Position numbers and translations under genes: made by a program. The notes beneath the pieces are model-generated. The model had not been told where the DNA came from. It saw nothing but the letters and a program-made list of their open reading frames with translations, and made no database searches. 64,000 bases of DNA from Terriglobia bacterium (GTDB taxonomy: Bacteria > Acidobacteriota > Terriglobia > Terriglobales > Acidobacteriaceae), in contig JAIQGE010000002.1 in the NCBI GenBank assembly GCA_020072815.1, forward strand, positions 222,787-286,786, given 5' to 3'. Shown piece after piece: positions 9,283-17,166 of this stretch (within the stretch, counting starts at the first letter, position 1; each line of letters opens with the position of its first letter).

Positions 9283-10200
9283 ATGAGTGAGACTGTGTAC
9301 AGGAACGGGAATTCAACGGTCGCATGCAAGGCGCCAGAGGCGCGGTATGCGTATTACCGCCGGTGCCGGGAGTTCAAGAAGAACGGTGAGCAGTGCAAAG
9401 CGCCGGCAATGAAAGGCGCGCACATTTGCTACAGCCATGCGGGGCAGAGGGAACTGGCGGAGCGCCGGGATGCGCAGCGGCGGGGGTTGTTGGAAGAGGT
9501 GGTCCGGCGGATGCGCAGCCGGGGAAGGCCGGAGTTTCAGACGGCGGACGTCTTCATGGATTTCAATGCCATACAGATGACGCTGGCGGTGATGGCGCAG
9601 GCGCTGATTGACGGTCGCATCGATTGCAAGACGGCTGGACGGCTGGCGGTAGTGGTCCAGATGGCGGCGAAGCTGCTGCGCCTTTACCACAGAGGTCACA
9701 GAGGGGCACGGAAAACAGCCTTAACCACAAAGGACACGAAGGATCACAAAGGAAAACCGGAGCCAGTTGGCCGCGAAGGACGCAACGGAACATCCACCAC
9801 CCACGGCGCGCCGGGGCCGGCGGAGGCACGGAGACACGGAGAAGCGAGCGTGAGCCGCTGCGCGGCTGGTCTAGATGGTTCGACTCGCGGCATGCCGCTC
9901 ACTCACCATGACAAGTTGAAGCGCGGCGGTTTGCAGCGCCGCGCAGCATTCGCGTTACCACTGATCAGCACTGATGACACAGATCAGCTCAAGGCAAGAT
10001 TGTCCAAAGAGGCAAGGTCTCCAGAATTGCCAGAAGCACCGGAATTGCCAGACCGGCCAAGATCGCCTGACCGGCCAAAATCGCCAGACCTGCAAGAACT
10101 GCCAGGGCGGCTCAGCCTGCCCAGATCGTCGGGTTTGATGATGGTGGAAGGCACGAGGAGGGTAGGCGTCGCCAAGATGGAGCAGGTCGAAGCAGCATGA
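9283..10200 (+). CDS. Cys/His zinc-motif protein with a 3' half made of genomic repeats
   Basis: 305 residues from ATG 9283; a GTG 21 bases earlier lies inside the 9-bp repeat array and is less likely. Residues about 25-60 hold a probable zinc motif, C-(x)n-C-(x)n-C-x3-H, in RCREFKKNGEQC, then KGAHICYSH. A helical stretch runs to about residue 142. This first part resembles short Acidobacteriota proteins with a C..C..C..H motif, of unknown function. After YHRGHRG the protein is simply the translation of intergenic repeats: CACAGAGGT/CACGAAGGA units (9686-9789), then ten 9-bp units (10021-10110) giving x-Pro-Asp/Glu tripeptides. The original stop may have been lost when repeats entered. The N-terminal part is probably real, the tail doubtful. 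Confidence 0.5.
   Translation: MSETVYRNGNSTVACKAPEARYAYYRRCREFKKNGEQCKAPAMKGAHICYSHAGQRELAERRDAQRRGLLEEVVRRMRSRGRPEFQTADVFMDFNAIQMTLAVMAQALIDGRIDCKTAGRLAVVVQMAAKLLRLYHRGHRGARKTALTTKDTKDHKGKPEPVGREGRNGTSTTHGAPGPAEARRHGEASVSRCAAGLDGSTRGMPLTHHDKLKRGGLQRRAAFALPLISTDDTDQLKARLSKEARSPELPEAPELPDRPRSPDRPKSPDLQELPGRLSLPRSSGLMMVEGTRRVGVAKMEQVEAA
9686..9840. repeat. 9-bp CACGAAGGA-family repeat array inside a coding region
   Basis: Units such as ACCACAGAGG, TCACAGAGG, ACCACAAAGG, ACACGAAGG, ATCACAAAGG and, further on, CGCGAAGGACGCAAC and GGCACGGAGACACGGAG follow a 9-bp spacing. The same family appears at 5851-5879, 15634-15655, 46961-46990, 52013-52043, 52628-52737 and 58331-58388. Here it is translated as part of the zinc-motif protein. 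Confidence 0.7.
10021..10110. repeat. Ten-unit 9-bp minisatellite encoding x-Pro-Asp/Glu tripeptides
   Basis: Ten consecutive 9-bp units: CCAGAATTG, CCAGAAGCA, CCGGAATTG, CCAGACCGG, CCAAGATCG, CCTGACCGG, CCAAAATCG, CCAGACCTG, CAAGAACTG, CCAGGGCGG. The reading frame gives SPE-LPE-APE-LPD-RPR-SPD-RPK-SPD-LQE-LPG. The units are related to the ATCGCCGnn arrays found between genes elsewhere in the window. Confidence 0.75.
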
Positions 10201-10252
10201 GCTGAGGCGAGGTCGAGCAGAATGCAACACTGGCTGGGTATCCGGTCGAGAT

Positions 10253-10322
10253 CACGATCTTTGACAACTTAATCTTCGACAGCTTAATCTTTGACAACCT
10301 GGAAACGACAACCTGGAAACTC
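10253..10322. repeat. 15-bp tandem repeat upstream of rpsU
   Basis: Three 15-bp units (ATCTTTGACAACTTA, ATCTTCGACAGCTTA, ATCTTTGACAACCTG) run into two further shortened copies (GAAACGACAACCTG, GAAAC). They sit in the gap between the zinc-motif gene and rpsU. No function can be assigned. Confidence 0.65.
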
Positions 10323-10409
10323 TGGGCTCTTGCGCGCGGGGATAGGCGTATTCGCGGGTGGGATGTTATCCTTGTGTGTGCATGATTTTCCTCTGCACGG
10401 AGGGGTTAC

Positions 10410-10625
10410 TTGGCAGAAGTTCGTTTACAGGAAGGCGAGCCGCTGGAGAACGCGCTGCGCCGGTTCAAACGCAAGGTCCAGGCGGAAGACATCATCAAGG
10501 AAGTCAAGCGGCACTCGTATTACCTGAAGCCGGGTGAGAAGAAGCGCGTGAAGCAGGCCCTGGCGCGCAAGCGCGCGAAGAAGAAAATTCGCAAAGACCG
10601 CGAATCCCGTCCCGACCGCGACTAA
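10410..10625 (+). CDS. rpsU: 30S ribosomal protein S21
   Basis: 71 residues. The basic sequence EPLENALRRFKRKVQ, then KRHSYYLKPGEKKRVKQ, is typical of S21, with an Arg/Lys-rich tail (ARKRAKKKIRK). S21 joins the small subunit and assists mRNA start-site base pairing. The start is an unusual TTG at 10410, supported by a strong GGAGGGG eight bases ahead and by the family N-terminus. It is monocistronic; upstream lies a short-unit tandem repeat. Confident identification. Confidence 0.95.
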   Translation: MAEVRLQEGEPLENALRRFKRKVQAEDIIKEVKRHSYYLKPGEKKRVKQALARKRAKKKIRKDRESRPDRD

Positions 10626-10983
10626 TCGCCCGCCCCCATCCGCCCTAAACGGCGGTCCGCTGGAATTCTATAAAATGTGAGGGATTGGTCCATCCAATCC
10701 CTCGCTCGTTTGCGCAAAACGCCCGCGAATCTTGACTCGCGGACTCCTGCATGCATTTTCTTCAGCCCACCTTTGGCCGGAAAAAGCACGACAATATCAG
10801 GTCCGCAAACGCTCCAAGCGCCGTAGGCGCGAACACAAGTTAGCCCACCGGGAGACGAGCGAATGCGAAGCCGTAACGGTGGGTAGGCATGAAGAGAGAC
10901 ACGAGAGCCCCAGCGGGGCGGCACAAATCATGCGCTGGCCGGGCCGACGACGCGGTCCCCGTCTTGCTGCCCGACGCCGGCAA
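10626..10983. repeat. Gap with a perfect hairpin and copy 1 of the hairpin-rich dispersed element
   Basis: No gene is supported. A TATAAAA box (10669-10675) is followed at once by a perfect 10-bp stem, GAGGGATTGG / CCAATCCCTC, with a 5-base loop (10679-10703). Copy 1 of the roughly 115-bp dispersed element covers 10811-10925 and contains GCGCCGTAGGCGC, a CCCACC/GGTGGG pair and AGCCCCAGCGGGGCG. Confidence 0.6.
10811..10925 (+). repeat. Hairpin-rich dispersed element, copy 1
   Basis: Collinear with 15450-15564 over its whole length: both begin GCTCCAAGCGCCG, continue through TAGCCCACC and GAGCGAA..GCGAAGCCG, and finish AGCCCCAGCGGGGCG. Internal palindromes suggest a folded RNA or DNA cruciform. 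A partial inverted copy is at 8785-8831. Widely dispersed elements of this look are known in Acidobacteriota intergenic DNA; their role is unknown. Confidence 0.75.
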
Positions 10984-11184
10984 TCAGGACGCTACCCGTT
11001 TGTGGTCCGGTATCCCCAGAACGCGCCGTATCTCTTTCGCAGAGTGTCCGTGTTTCTTGACCAAGTCTGTTAATTCTTCTTTGGTTACTCCCAGAGCCTT
11101 GGTCCAGTAGCGGACTTCGTAGTCTTCCTGGAGACTGATCAGGAGTCGGTCCTTGGGCCCGCGGATGGTCTTGTTGTCTGGCAT
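10984..11184 (-). CDS. DUF3606 domain protein
   Basis: 66 residues. EDYEVRYWTKALGVTKEEL followed by LVKKHGHSAKEIRRVLG matches the DUF3606 pattern, a small two- or three-helix protein common in soil bacteria and of unknown function. The ATG has GGAGG nine bases upstream. It stands alone between a repeat and a secreted-protein gene on the same strand. Family assignment is from recognised sequence pattern; function is not known. Confidence 0.8.
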   Translation of the reverse strand: MPDNKTIRGPKDRLLISLQEDYEVRYWTKALGVTKEELTDLVKKHGHSAKEIRRVLGIPDHKRVAS

Positions 11185-11296
11185 GGTAGTGCCTCCTTAC
11201 CTGCAGATTGGATGCCTGGCAAGACATCGTTGTGCCGGACAGCCCAAGATTTGCGTCCGTTTCTTTTCTGTCACTCTCAAGCCGGGTGAATAACCT

Positions 11297-12598
11297 CTAC
11301 GGGGAAAGACCCGGAGTCAACTTTCGATAGCCGCCGCCAACCTGGCGGTAGTAGCCGGGGCCGTCGGGGCCGTTCTCCATCCAGTCGGTGGCGTGTCGCA
11401 TAAAGAAAGTCTCACCGGTTTCCGGATCGTGAGCATACTCGGTCCCCAACTGCCGGTTGTACGTTGACGACTCTGAAGCTGACCCGCGCCTGCCCAGGTC
11501 CGTGCCGGGAGTAGGTCTGTACTGTGCCTGGCAGCGGATGGATCCGCTGGCCAGGACGGCAATCACGCCCAGCGACGGCCACAACTCTTTAGGTCCCCTG
11601 GCTGTGCGGAAGATAAGCACATAGCCGCCCGTGGACATGGGATAAACGGAATACATGGCCGTGGTGTGCGTGTACGCATTCTCGAAGTCCTGCACGAACA
11701 TCTCGCCATACTGCTGGACTTGCGACATCTGCTGGATGGGGCCTTGCCCTAACGCTTGGCTCGCCTCTTCCACCTTCTGCTGCACGCATGCCCGCGGGTC
11801 AGCACAGTAGGGCCTTCGGCCCTGTATGAATACCGCGGTGAACGCTTCGATGGTGTAGGCGCCGCTGAAAGTGCCGTTTCCAATGGAAAAGCCCTTGCCG
11901 TCGGGGAGAACACCGGTCACCTTCCAGCCAGCGGGAGCTACTGCGCTGCAAAAGCCTCCCTGCAAGGGGAAAGCCGGGATTCCGCCGGTTGGAGCTTGCG
12001 CCACTCCCTGGGACGGAGGTTGCTGAGCTGGTGGCACGGCGCGCGGTCCCGGAGCGATGGGCCCAGCGCCGGGAGCAATGCCACGTTGGCCGACTGAAAA
12101 ACTTTGCTCAATACTCACGAAGGCCGGTTCCAGCGAACTCAACTGGTCCATGGGGACGGAAAACATCAGCGCGAATCCGCGATTGCCCACGGAAATTCCA
12201 ATGATGCGCAATGCGGAAGGCTCGCCGCGCGGGTTGGTCCCGGTAAAGACGACAGCATATGCCGGCTGGCCGGCTACCGTGGGCTGGTCTTCGCGCACCA
12301 ACTCCAGTCCTTGCCATTGCGATTGCAGTTGCCCTGCCAACTGCGAGCAGATTTCTTGCGCGCTGGCTGTGGTCTGCAGCGCGAGAATCGTGACGTAAGC
12401 CGGCGGCGCCGCGATCTGCACTGTGTTTTCGTCCAGGGCCGTTGCCTGCCAGCCCTGCGGGACGCCTACCGCAAAGCGGCCCTGCCGGTCACGGAAGACG
12501 TTACTGCGCGGTTGGGCGCCGCTTGCCAGGACGGGCAAGCTGAGCGCACTCACTAGCAATGAGAAGATAATTTTGCGGAAGATAATTTTGCCAACCAT
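11297..12598 (-). CDS. Secreted protein with a PsbP/MOG1-like domain, function unknown
   Basis: 433 residues from ATG 12598, chosen because GGAGGAC precedes it and a signal peptide follows (KIIFSLLVSALSLPVLASGA); an ATG 63 bases upstream adds a non-signal extension. Residues about 30-140 (FRDRQGRFAVGVPQGWQA) resemble PsbP/MOG1-type beta domains. A Pro/Gln/Gly-rich linker (about 145-185) leads to a second possible domain of similar type starting GGFCSAVAPAGWKVTG. The C-terminal part contains DPETGETFFMRHATDWMENG, which looks like a short surface-binding motif. The first residues contain a small DNA duplication (GAAGATAATTTTGC twice). Exported and probably periplasmic; no function assigned. Confidence 0.65.
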   Translation of the reverse strand: MVGKIIFRKIIFSLLVSALSLPVLASGAQPRSNVFRDRQGRFAVGVPQGWQATALDENTVQIAAPPAYVTILALQTTASAQEICSQLAGQLQSQWQGLELVREDQPTVAGQPAYAVVFTGTNPRGEPSALRIIGISVGNRGFALMFSVPMDQLSSLEPAFVSIEQSFSVGQRGIAPGAGPIAPGPRAVPPAQQPPSQGVAQAPTGGIPAFPLQGGFCSAVAPAGWKVTGVLPDGKGFSIGNGTFSGAYTIEAFTAVFIQGRRPYCADPRACVQQKVEEASQALGQGPIQQMSQVQQYGEMFVQDFENAYTHTTAMYSVYPMSTGGYVLIFRTARGPKELWPSLGVIAVLASGSIRCQAQYRPTPGTDLGRRGSASESSTYNRQLGTEYAHDPETGETFFMRHATDWMENGPDGPGYYRQVGGGYRKLTPGLSP

Positions 12599-12980
12599 AA
12601 CGTCCTCCATTTGCGCTGGCGGAGCGGAGGTGAGGACCGGACTTGCGAAACCCGCCTGCATGCGCTCGGCATCGAAGACCGGGCCGTACCGCGGACCGCT
12701 TATGGTCGGGACATCGAAGGAATGAGCTTCACAGCCAGAAACAGCCGGAATGTAAGGCCAGATCTCACCTGTCTGTATTTATCCGTCCCAGCGTGCAGGC
12801 AGCGCAGTGACCCCAGTCACGGCACAGTGTGCGAAGCCAAGGCCTCGTATTTCATCTCCAGTGGTATCCGGGAGTGCTAAAATCGCATGTAGGTAAGAGC
12901 GCCCCTCTCGTCTAAGTTGACTCTGTTCGTAACCATCGCCCCTCGCCGATAGCAGAGTCGCCGCAAAAAGGAGTTCTCCC
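12599..12980. other. Divergent intergenic region, no gene seen
   Basis: About 380 bases separate the divergent secreted-protein and DUF4382 genes. I see no convincing gene, repeat array or terminator. Possible promoters for both neighbours must lie here; a TAAAAT box at 12878-12883 points towards the DUF4382 gene but lacks a clear -35. Confidence 0.4.
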
Positions 12981-14408
12981 ATGCGTCGCAGTGTTTACAT
13001 TTCTCTCATCATCCTGGCATCTCTAGCCACAGCCATCTATCTCGCGAGTTGCGGAAGTGGAACGCAATCCATTTCAACCACAGCTACATCCGTCAACGTG
13101 CACGTCAGCGATCCCGCCACCTGCGGAGCGCCGCAAGGCCAGTTCAGCCACGTCTATGTGACCATCACCGATGTGCTGATCCATCAGAGCGCCACTGCCG
13201 CAGTCAACGATGCCGGATGGGTTGACCTGACTCCGGACTTGAAGGGCGCGCCCATGCAGATAGACATGCTTGGGTTGGCGACCAACCAGTGTTTTCTGGC
13301 CACGCTGGGTTCCACGGGAATCCAGCCGGGCACGTATCAGCAGATCCGCGTGATGCTGGCCGATAACTCCGCTACGGTCGCCGGCAACAAATGCGGCAGC
13401 GCGGCCAACTGCGTGATGCTCACCAGCGACTTGAGCAACACGCCGCATGCGCTGTTGCTTTCCTCGGAGTCCAAGACCGGCATCAAGATTCCTTCCGGCC
13501 AGCTTGCCGGGGGCCAGTTCACGGTTGCCGCGGGACAAGTCAAGGACTTGAACATTGACTTCAACGCCTGCGCGTCCGTTGTGGTGCTGGGCAATGGGCA
13601 GTTCCGGCTGAAACCGGTGCTGCACGCGGGTGAGGTTTCCACCACCTCCGCGTCCATCTCAGGTACAGTGCTGGACGGCGTAACCCGGCTGCCCATCGTC
13701 GGCGGCACCACCGTAGTGGCTCTCGAACAGAAAGACATCCACAACGTGGACCGCGTGATCATGGAGACGGTTGCCGGCGCGAACGGCGCCTTTGTCTTCT
13801 GCCCCGTGCCTGCCGGCACATATGATGTGGTGGTCACGGCGATCAACGCAGCAGGGACTTCTTATGCGGCCACAGTGATCACCGGCGTGCAGCCCGGCAA
13901 CTCGTTGGGCAACGTTCCCCTCACGGCGGCGGCGCTTCCGGCTTCCATCAAAGGCCAGGTCACAACCAGCACCGGCAGCGCGGCCACGCCAGCGGACCTT
14001 GAACTCTCAGCTTTGCAGTCCATTACTGTGAACGCCACCAACGTGCTGATTACTACTCCGCTTCCGCAACTTCCGGCCGCTACGGCTACGCTGGTAACGG
14101 CTCCGGCGGTCGCTCCGGCCACTTGTCCGGCGAATACTGATTGCGTGAGTTACACGCTCGCGGTGCCTGCGGCTAACCCCAGCGTGGGCGCGTTCGTCAC
14201 TACCGGGAACCAGACGCCGGCGCCGCCGCCCGCGGGCACGGTCACTTACACCATGGACGCCCTGGCCTTTGTTCCCGGCTCGGCCGGCGTTGCCAACTGC
14301 AACCCTGCCGCCCTGCAGACCGTTCAAACCAGCGCAAGCACACCGCTGACCGCGACGGCGGGAATCTCGGTCACGGCCGCAACCATGGCGTTCACCGGGT
14401 GCCAGTAA
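12981..14408 (+). CDS. DUF4382 domain lipoprotein with carboxypeptidase-regulatory-like domain
   Basis: 475 residues. The N-terminus is a lipoprotein signal with lipobox LASC (Cys at about residue 24), so the protein is probably anchored in a membrane. About 37-215 matches DUF4382 (SVNVHVSDPATC, FSHVYVTITDVLIHQ, GTYQQIRVML, KIPSGQL). About 225-310 is a carboxypeptidase-regulatory-like beta domain (SISGTVLDGVTRLPIVGGTT, VPAGTYDVVV), followed by an Ala/Thr-rich C-terminus. Families are common in Acidobacteriota with unknown role. AAGGAG stands before the ATG, and a hairpin terminator follows the stop. Confidence 0.82.
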   Translation: MRRSVYISLIILASLATAIYLASCGSGTQSISTTATSVNVHVSDPATCGAPQGQFSHVYVTITDVLIHQSATAAVNDAGWVDLTPDLKGAPMQIDMLGLATNQCFLATLGSTGIQPGTYQQIRVMLADNSATVAGNKCGSAANCVMLTSDLSNTPHALLLSSESKTGIKIPSGQLAGGQFTVAAGQVKDLNIDFNACASVVVLGNGQFRLKPVLHAGEVSTTSASISGTVLDGVTRLPIVGGTTVVALEQKDIHNVDRVIMETVAGANGAFVFCPVPAGTYDVVVTAINAAGTSYAATVITGVQPGNSLGNVPLTAAALPASIKGQVTTSTGSAATPADLELSALQSITVNATNVLITTPLPQLPAATATLVTAPAVAPATCPANTDCVSYTLAVPAANPSVGAFVTTGNQTPAPPPAGTVTYTMDALAFVPGSAGVANCNPAALQTVQTSASTPLTATAGISVTAATMAFTGCQ

Positions 14409-14447
14409 CGATTCAGTGGGCGGCGCTCATACCCGCTCAGGTTCTGA

Positions 14448-14479
14448 GGGTGCGACTCCTGTCGCGCCCTTCTTTTTTG
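14448..14479 (+). terminator. Rho-independent terminator after the DUF4382 gene
   Basis: Stem GGGTGCGAC / GTCGCGCCC (one G-T pair) with loop TCCT, followed by TTCTTTTTT. It lies about 40 bases after the DUF4382 stop and ahead of the VIT1/CCC1 gene. Confidence 0.8.
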
Positions 14480-14592
14480 CCAACCTCACCATGGGGGCGA
14501 ACGGCGGGGATCCTCGTCCTAACCTTGTGCTCTACCGCACATCCCACCTTCCCATTCCCGTGCTAGACTCCGCACGCTGAGGAGACCTAACC

Positions 14593-15288
14593 ATGCCCAC
14601 CGTACCGCACGTTGAGAAACACTTTACCGGGACCGCGCTGGTCCGCGACGTCGTCATCGGAATGTCGGACGGGCTTACCGTCCCGTTCGCGCTGGCCGCC
14701 GGCATCTCCGGCGCCGTAAGTTCCAGTCACATTGTGGTCGTCGCCGGACTGGCGGAGATTGTGGCCGGCTCCATTGCCATGGGACTGGGCGGCTACCTGG
14801 CCGCCAAGAGTGACGCTGAACACTACGAGAGTGAACGTCTGCGAGAAGAATCCGAAATCGTGAAGCTCGTAGACGCTGAGGTGAAAGAAACCAGCGACAT
14901 TTTTCAGTCCTACGGGCTCACCGAAGAAGAGACCAAACCGGTGGTCGCGTCTTTGCAGAAGCGCCCGGCATCGTGGGTGGATTTCATGATGCGTTTTGAG
15001 CTTGGACTGGAGCGTCCTGATCCCAAGCGCGCCTTCGTCAGCGCCGCCACCATTGCCGGAGCCTATGTTGCCGGCGGCTTTATTCCGCTCTCGCCATACA
15101 TGGTCTTCCACACATCGTCGCAGGCGTTCTGGTATTCGGTGCTGGTTACCCTGGTGGCCCTGGCGGTGTTTGGCTATATCAAGGGACGTTTCACCGGCGC
15201 CAAGCCTTTGCGCAGCGGCCTGCAGACCGTGGTGATCGGCGGCCTGGCGGCGGGAGCAGCGTACCTCATCGCCAAGCTGATCTCCTGA
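14593..15288 (+). CDS. VIT1/CCC1-family iron/manganese transporter
   Basis: 231-residue membrane protein with about five helices. The start (HFTGTALVRDVVIGMSDGLTV) and DAEHYESERLREESEIV, then PVVASLQKRP, match the vacuolar-iron-transporter family, which exports Fe2+ or Mn2+ from the cytoplasm. The acidic cytosolic stretch between the first two and last three helices carries the metal-binding Glu residues typical of the family. GAGGAG stands before the ATG. It sits downstream of a terminator, so it is probably transcribed alone. Metal specificity cannot be read from sequence. Confidence 0.88.
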   Translation: MPTVPHVEKHFTGTALVRDVVIGMSDGLTVPFALAAGISGAVSSSHIVVVAGLAEIVAGSIAMGLGGYLAAKSDAEHYESERLREESEIVKLVDAEVKETSDIFQSYGLTEEETKPVVASLQKRPASWVDFMMRFELGLERPDPKRAFVSAATIAGAYVAGGFIPLSPYMVFHTSSQAFWYSVLVTLVALAVFGYIKGRFTGAKPLRSGLQTVVIGGLAAGAAYLIAKLIS

Positions 15289-15711
15289 CAGTTTGTTGAT
15301 ACTTGCTCTGGAGATATCGAACAATTGATGAGTATGTAAAATGGCATGAACTTGAAGCGTAAGCGCATCCCGTTTTCTGAAATTCTTCGCGAACACCCTC
15401 GTGCTGTTCTGTGTTCGCGGAGAGACACAAGAACCTCATTGTGAAGAATGCTCCAAGCGCCGAAGGCGCGAAAGAGTCTAGCCCACCCTAAAGGCGAGCG
15501 AACGCGAAGCCGCAAGGGTGCGTAGGCTTCAAATAGAAATGTAAGCCCCAGCGGGGCGACACATCTTGCTTGTCTCCGCGCCCCTGTGGAAAATCCCGTT
15601 TCGGCAGCCACCTCACCGGGGTTCGGGTCCTATCTTCTCCGTGTCTCCGTGGTGGACGTTTTGGTCGTATGCACATGCCATAATTGTCCGCGCAAAGAAA
15701 GGGTATTTCCT
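15289..15711. repeat. Intergenic region with dispersed-element copy 2 and periodic repeats
   Basis: No gene is supported. It contains a CGCGAACA...TGTTCGCG inverted pair near 15388-15422. Copy 2 of the hairpin-rich element is at 15450-15564. A CTCCGTGTCTCCGTGG periodic stretch is at 15634-15655. Confidence 0.55.
15450..15564 (+). repeat. Hairpin-rich dispersed element, copy 2
   Basis: Collinear with 10811-10925. GCGCCGAAGGCGC, TAGCCCACCC / GGGTGCGTA and AGCCCCAGCGGGGCG form internal complementary pairs. Differences from copy 1 tend to keep these pairs (for example CACCC/GGGTG here, CACCG/CGGTG there), which hints that folding matters. Confidence 0.75.
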
Positions 15712-16632
15712 GTGCCAGAGCTGCCGGACATCGTTGTCTACATGGAAGCGCTGGAGCAGCGCATCGTCGGCCACGTGCTGGAGCGCGTCCAGATTGCCGG
15801 GCCGTCGCTGCTAAAGACCGCCACGCCGCCCATCGAATCTGCGCAAGGATGCACAGTCGCCGCGTTGCGACGCATCGGCAAGCGGATTGCCATCGGACTT
15901 GCGTCTTCGTCCGATACGCAAAACCTATGGATCGTCTTCCACCTGATGATCGCCGGCCGCCTGCATTGGAGCAAGCAACGCAAAGTCCCTGACGGCCGCC
16001 GCACGCTCGCAGCGCTGGATTTCCACTCGGGCTCGCTCACGCTTACCGAAGCCGGAACGCGCAAGCGAGCGTCACTGCATGTGGTGGCGGGCGACGATGC
16101 GCTGGCCCAGCTTGATCCTGGCGGCATTGACGTCTTCTCGTCCGATCTCAAGAAATTCACTGCCATGCTGACCGCGGAGAACCACACGCTGAAGCGTTCG
16201 TTGACCGATCCCCACTTCTTCAGCGGAATCGGCAAGGCTTATTCTGACGAAATTCTTCATCAGGCGCAGCTTTCGCCGGTCGCGCTGACGCAACGCCTGA
16301 AGCCCGATGAGATCAGCCGCCTCTATGATGCGGTGCGCCACACGCTGGCCGAGTGTACGGACCGGCTTCGCGCGGAAGCAGGCGGCAAGTTCCCGGAGAA
16401 AGTCACGGCGTTTCGTCCGGAGATGGCTGTCCACGGCCGCTATGGACAGCCGTGCCCCCGCTGCGGCGCCAAAGTCCAGCGGATACGCTATGCGTCCAAC
16501 GAAACCAACTACTGCGCGACCTGCCAGACCGGCGGCAAGCTACTGGCCGACCGCTCGTTGAGCCGGCTGCTTCGCCAGGATTGGCCACGGTCCCTGGACG
16601 AAATGGAAGAGAGACTTTCAGGCAGCAAGTAG
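15712..16632 (+). CDS. mutM: Fpg/Nei-type DNA glycosylase (formamidopyrimidine-DNA glycosylase)
   Basis: 306 residues from GTG 15712. The frame is open 42 codons further upstream, but this start gives the family N-terminus with catalytic Pro2-Glu3 (PELPDI) and has AAAGG upstream. A helix-two-turn-helix region includes the FSGIGKAYSDEIL stretch, and a zinc finger has Cys248, Cys251, Cys268 and Cys271 (CPRCG, CATCQ). The enzyme removes oxidised purines such as 8-oxoguanine and nicks the abasic site. Its length is slightly above the usual 270, due to an extended C-terminus. Nei and Fpg are hard to separate by eye, so the symbol is provisional. Confidence 0.85.
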   Translation: MPELPDIVVYMEALEQRIVGHVLERVQIAGPSLLKTATPPIESAQGCTVAALRRIGKRIAIGLASSSDTQNLWIVFHLMIAGRLHWSKQRKVPDGRRTLAALDFHSGSLTLTEAGTRKRASLHVVAGDDALAQLDPGGIDVFSSDLKKFTAMLTAENHTLKRSLTDPHFFSGIGKAYSDEILHQAQLSPVALTQRLKPDEISRLYDAVRHTLAECTDRLRAEAGGKFPEKVTAFRPEMAVHGRYGQPCPRCGAKVQRIRYASNETNYCATCQTGGKLLADRSLSRLLRQDWPRSLDEMEERLSGSK

Positions 16633-16934
16633 CTATTCTCTGCCTGCTCCTGGCCAAAAGCCAAAAGCCAATGGCCAATAGCCAAGAGCCAAAAGCAAAG
16701 CCCCCAAAGTCGCTTTTCCGTTTCCGCTGCGTCCTAATTAATACCTTTAATTCAATTCCAATAATCCTATAATCAAGATTTCCTATAAACGGCATCACAG
16801 AGCGGTTTCGGAGTTGTTGTGGATAGACCGGATGACGCGGGGCATCCCCTGCATCGCAGTGCGAGCGCCGGCGCACATCAACTCCGAAACAGCTCTCGTA
16901 TCACACACGTATCGTCGTCAAAAGAAGGTAGCTT
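16633..16934. repeat. Gap with GCCAAAA-type repeats and a long imperfect stem
   Basis: First a run of short related words, CCAAAAGCCAAAAGCC, then CCAATGGCCAATAGCC (about 16652-16704). Then an AT-rich patch and a long imperfect inverted repeat: 16801-16820 pairs with 16875-16896, each arm containing TTTCGGAGTTG or its complement. The repeat encloses about 54 GC-rich bases. It ends about 38 bases before a small gene. Confidence 0.55.
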
Positions 16935-17102
16935 ATGCCGCCAAAATCGAAGAACCTTGAAGTCATGGAAATGCAGGTGGAGGCGCAAGCGCTGAAGAAC
17001 GAACTGGAAGACCTTCTCATGCTGGCGTGGCTGTGCTCGAATTCCAAAGACGACATCGCACATCCCATCCGTTTTGAATCCGTAGTCAAGTACGACGCGT
17101 AA
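16935..17102 (+). CDS. Small 55-residue acidic protein, unknown
   Basis: ATG at 16935 with AGAAGGT nine bases upstream, stop TAA at 17100-17102. The product begins MPPKSKNLEVMEMQVEAQAL and continues with an amphipathic, Leu/Glu-rich stretch (KNELEDLLMLAWLCSN), probably a coiled helix, then DDIAHPIRFESVVKYDA. No family is recognised. It follows a long inverted repeat that could act as a folded leader. The well-placed ribosome-binding site and helical pattern support it, but length alone is weak evidence. Confidence 0.45.
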   Translation: MPPKSKNLEVMEMQVEAQALKNELEDLLMLAWLCSNSKDDIAHPIRFESVVKYDA

Positions 17103-17166
17103 GAGCGTCCTGCGGCGTTGCTTTCGCCTGATCATCGGCGGCGTGCCGTATTACAATTCCTCCGCT

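Noticed and set aside
15615..15640. A GGGTTCGGGTCC stretch resembling a tRNA T-arm
   Set aside because: No matching acceptor, D or anticodon stems could be laid out around it.
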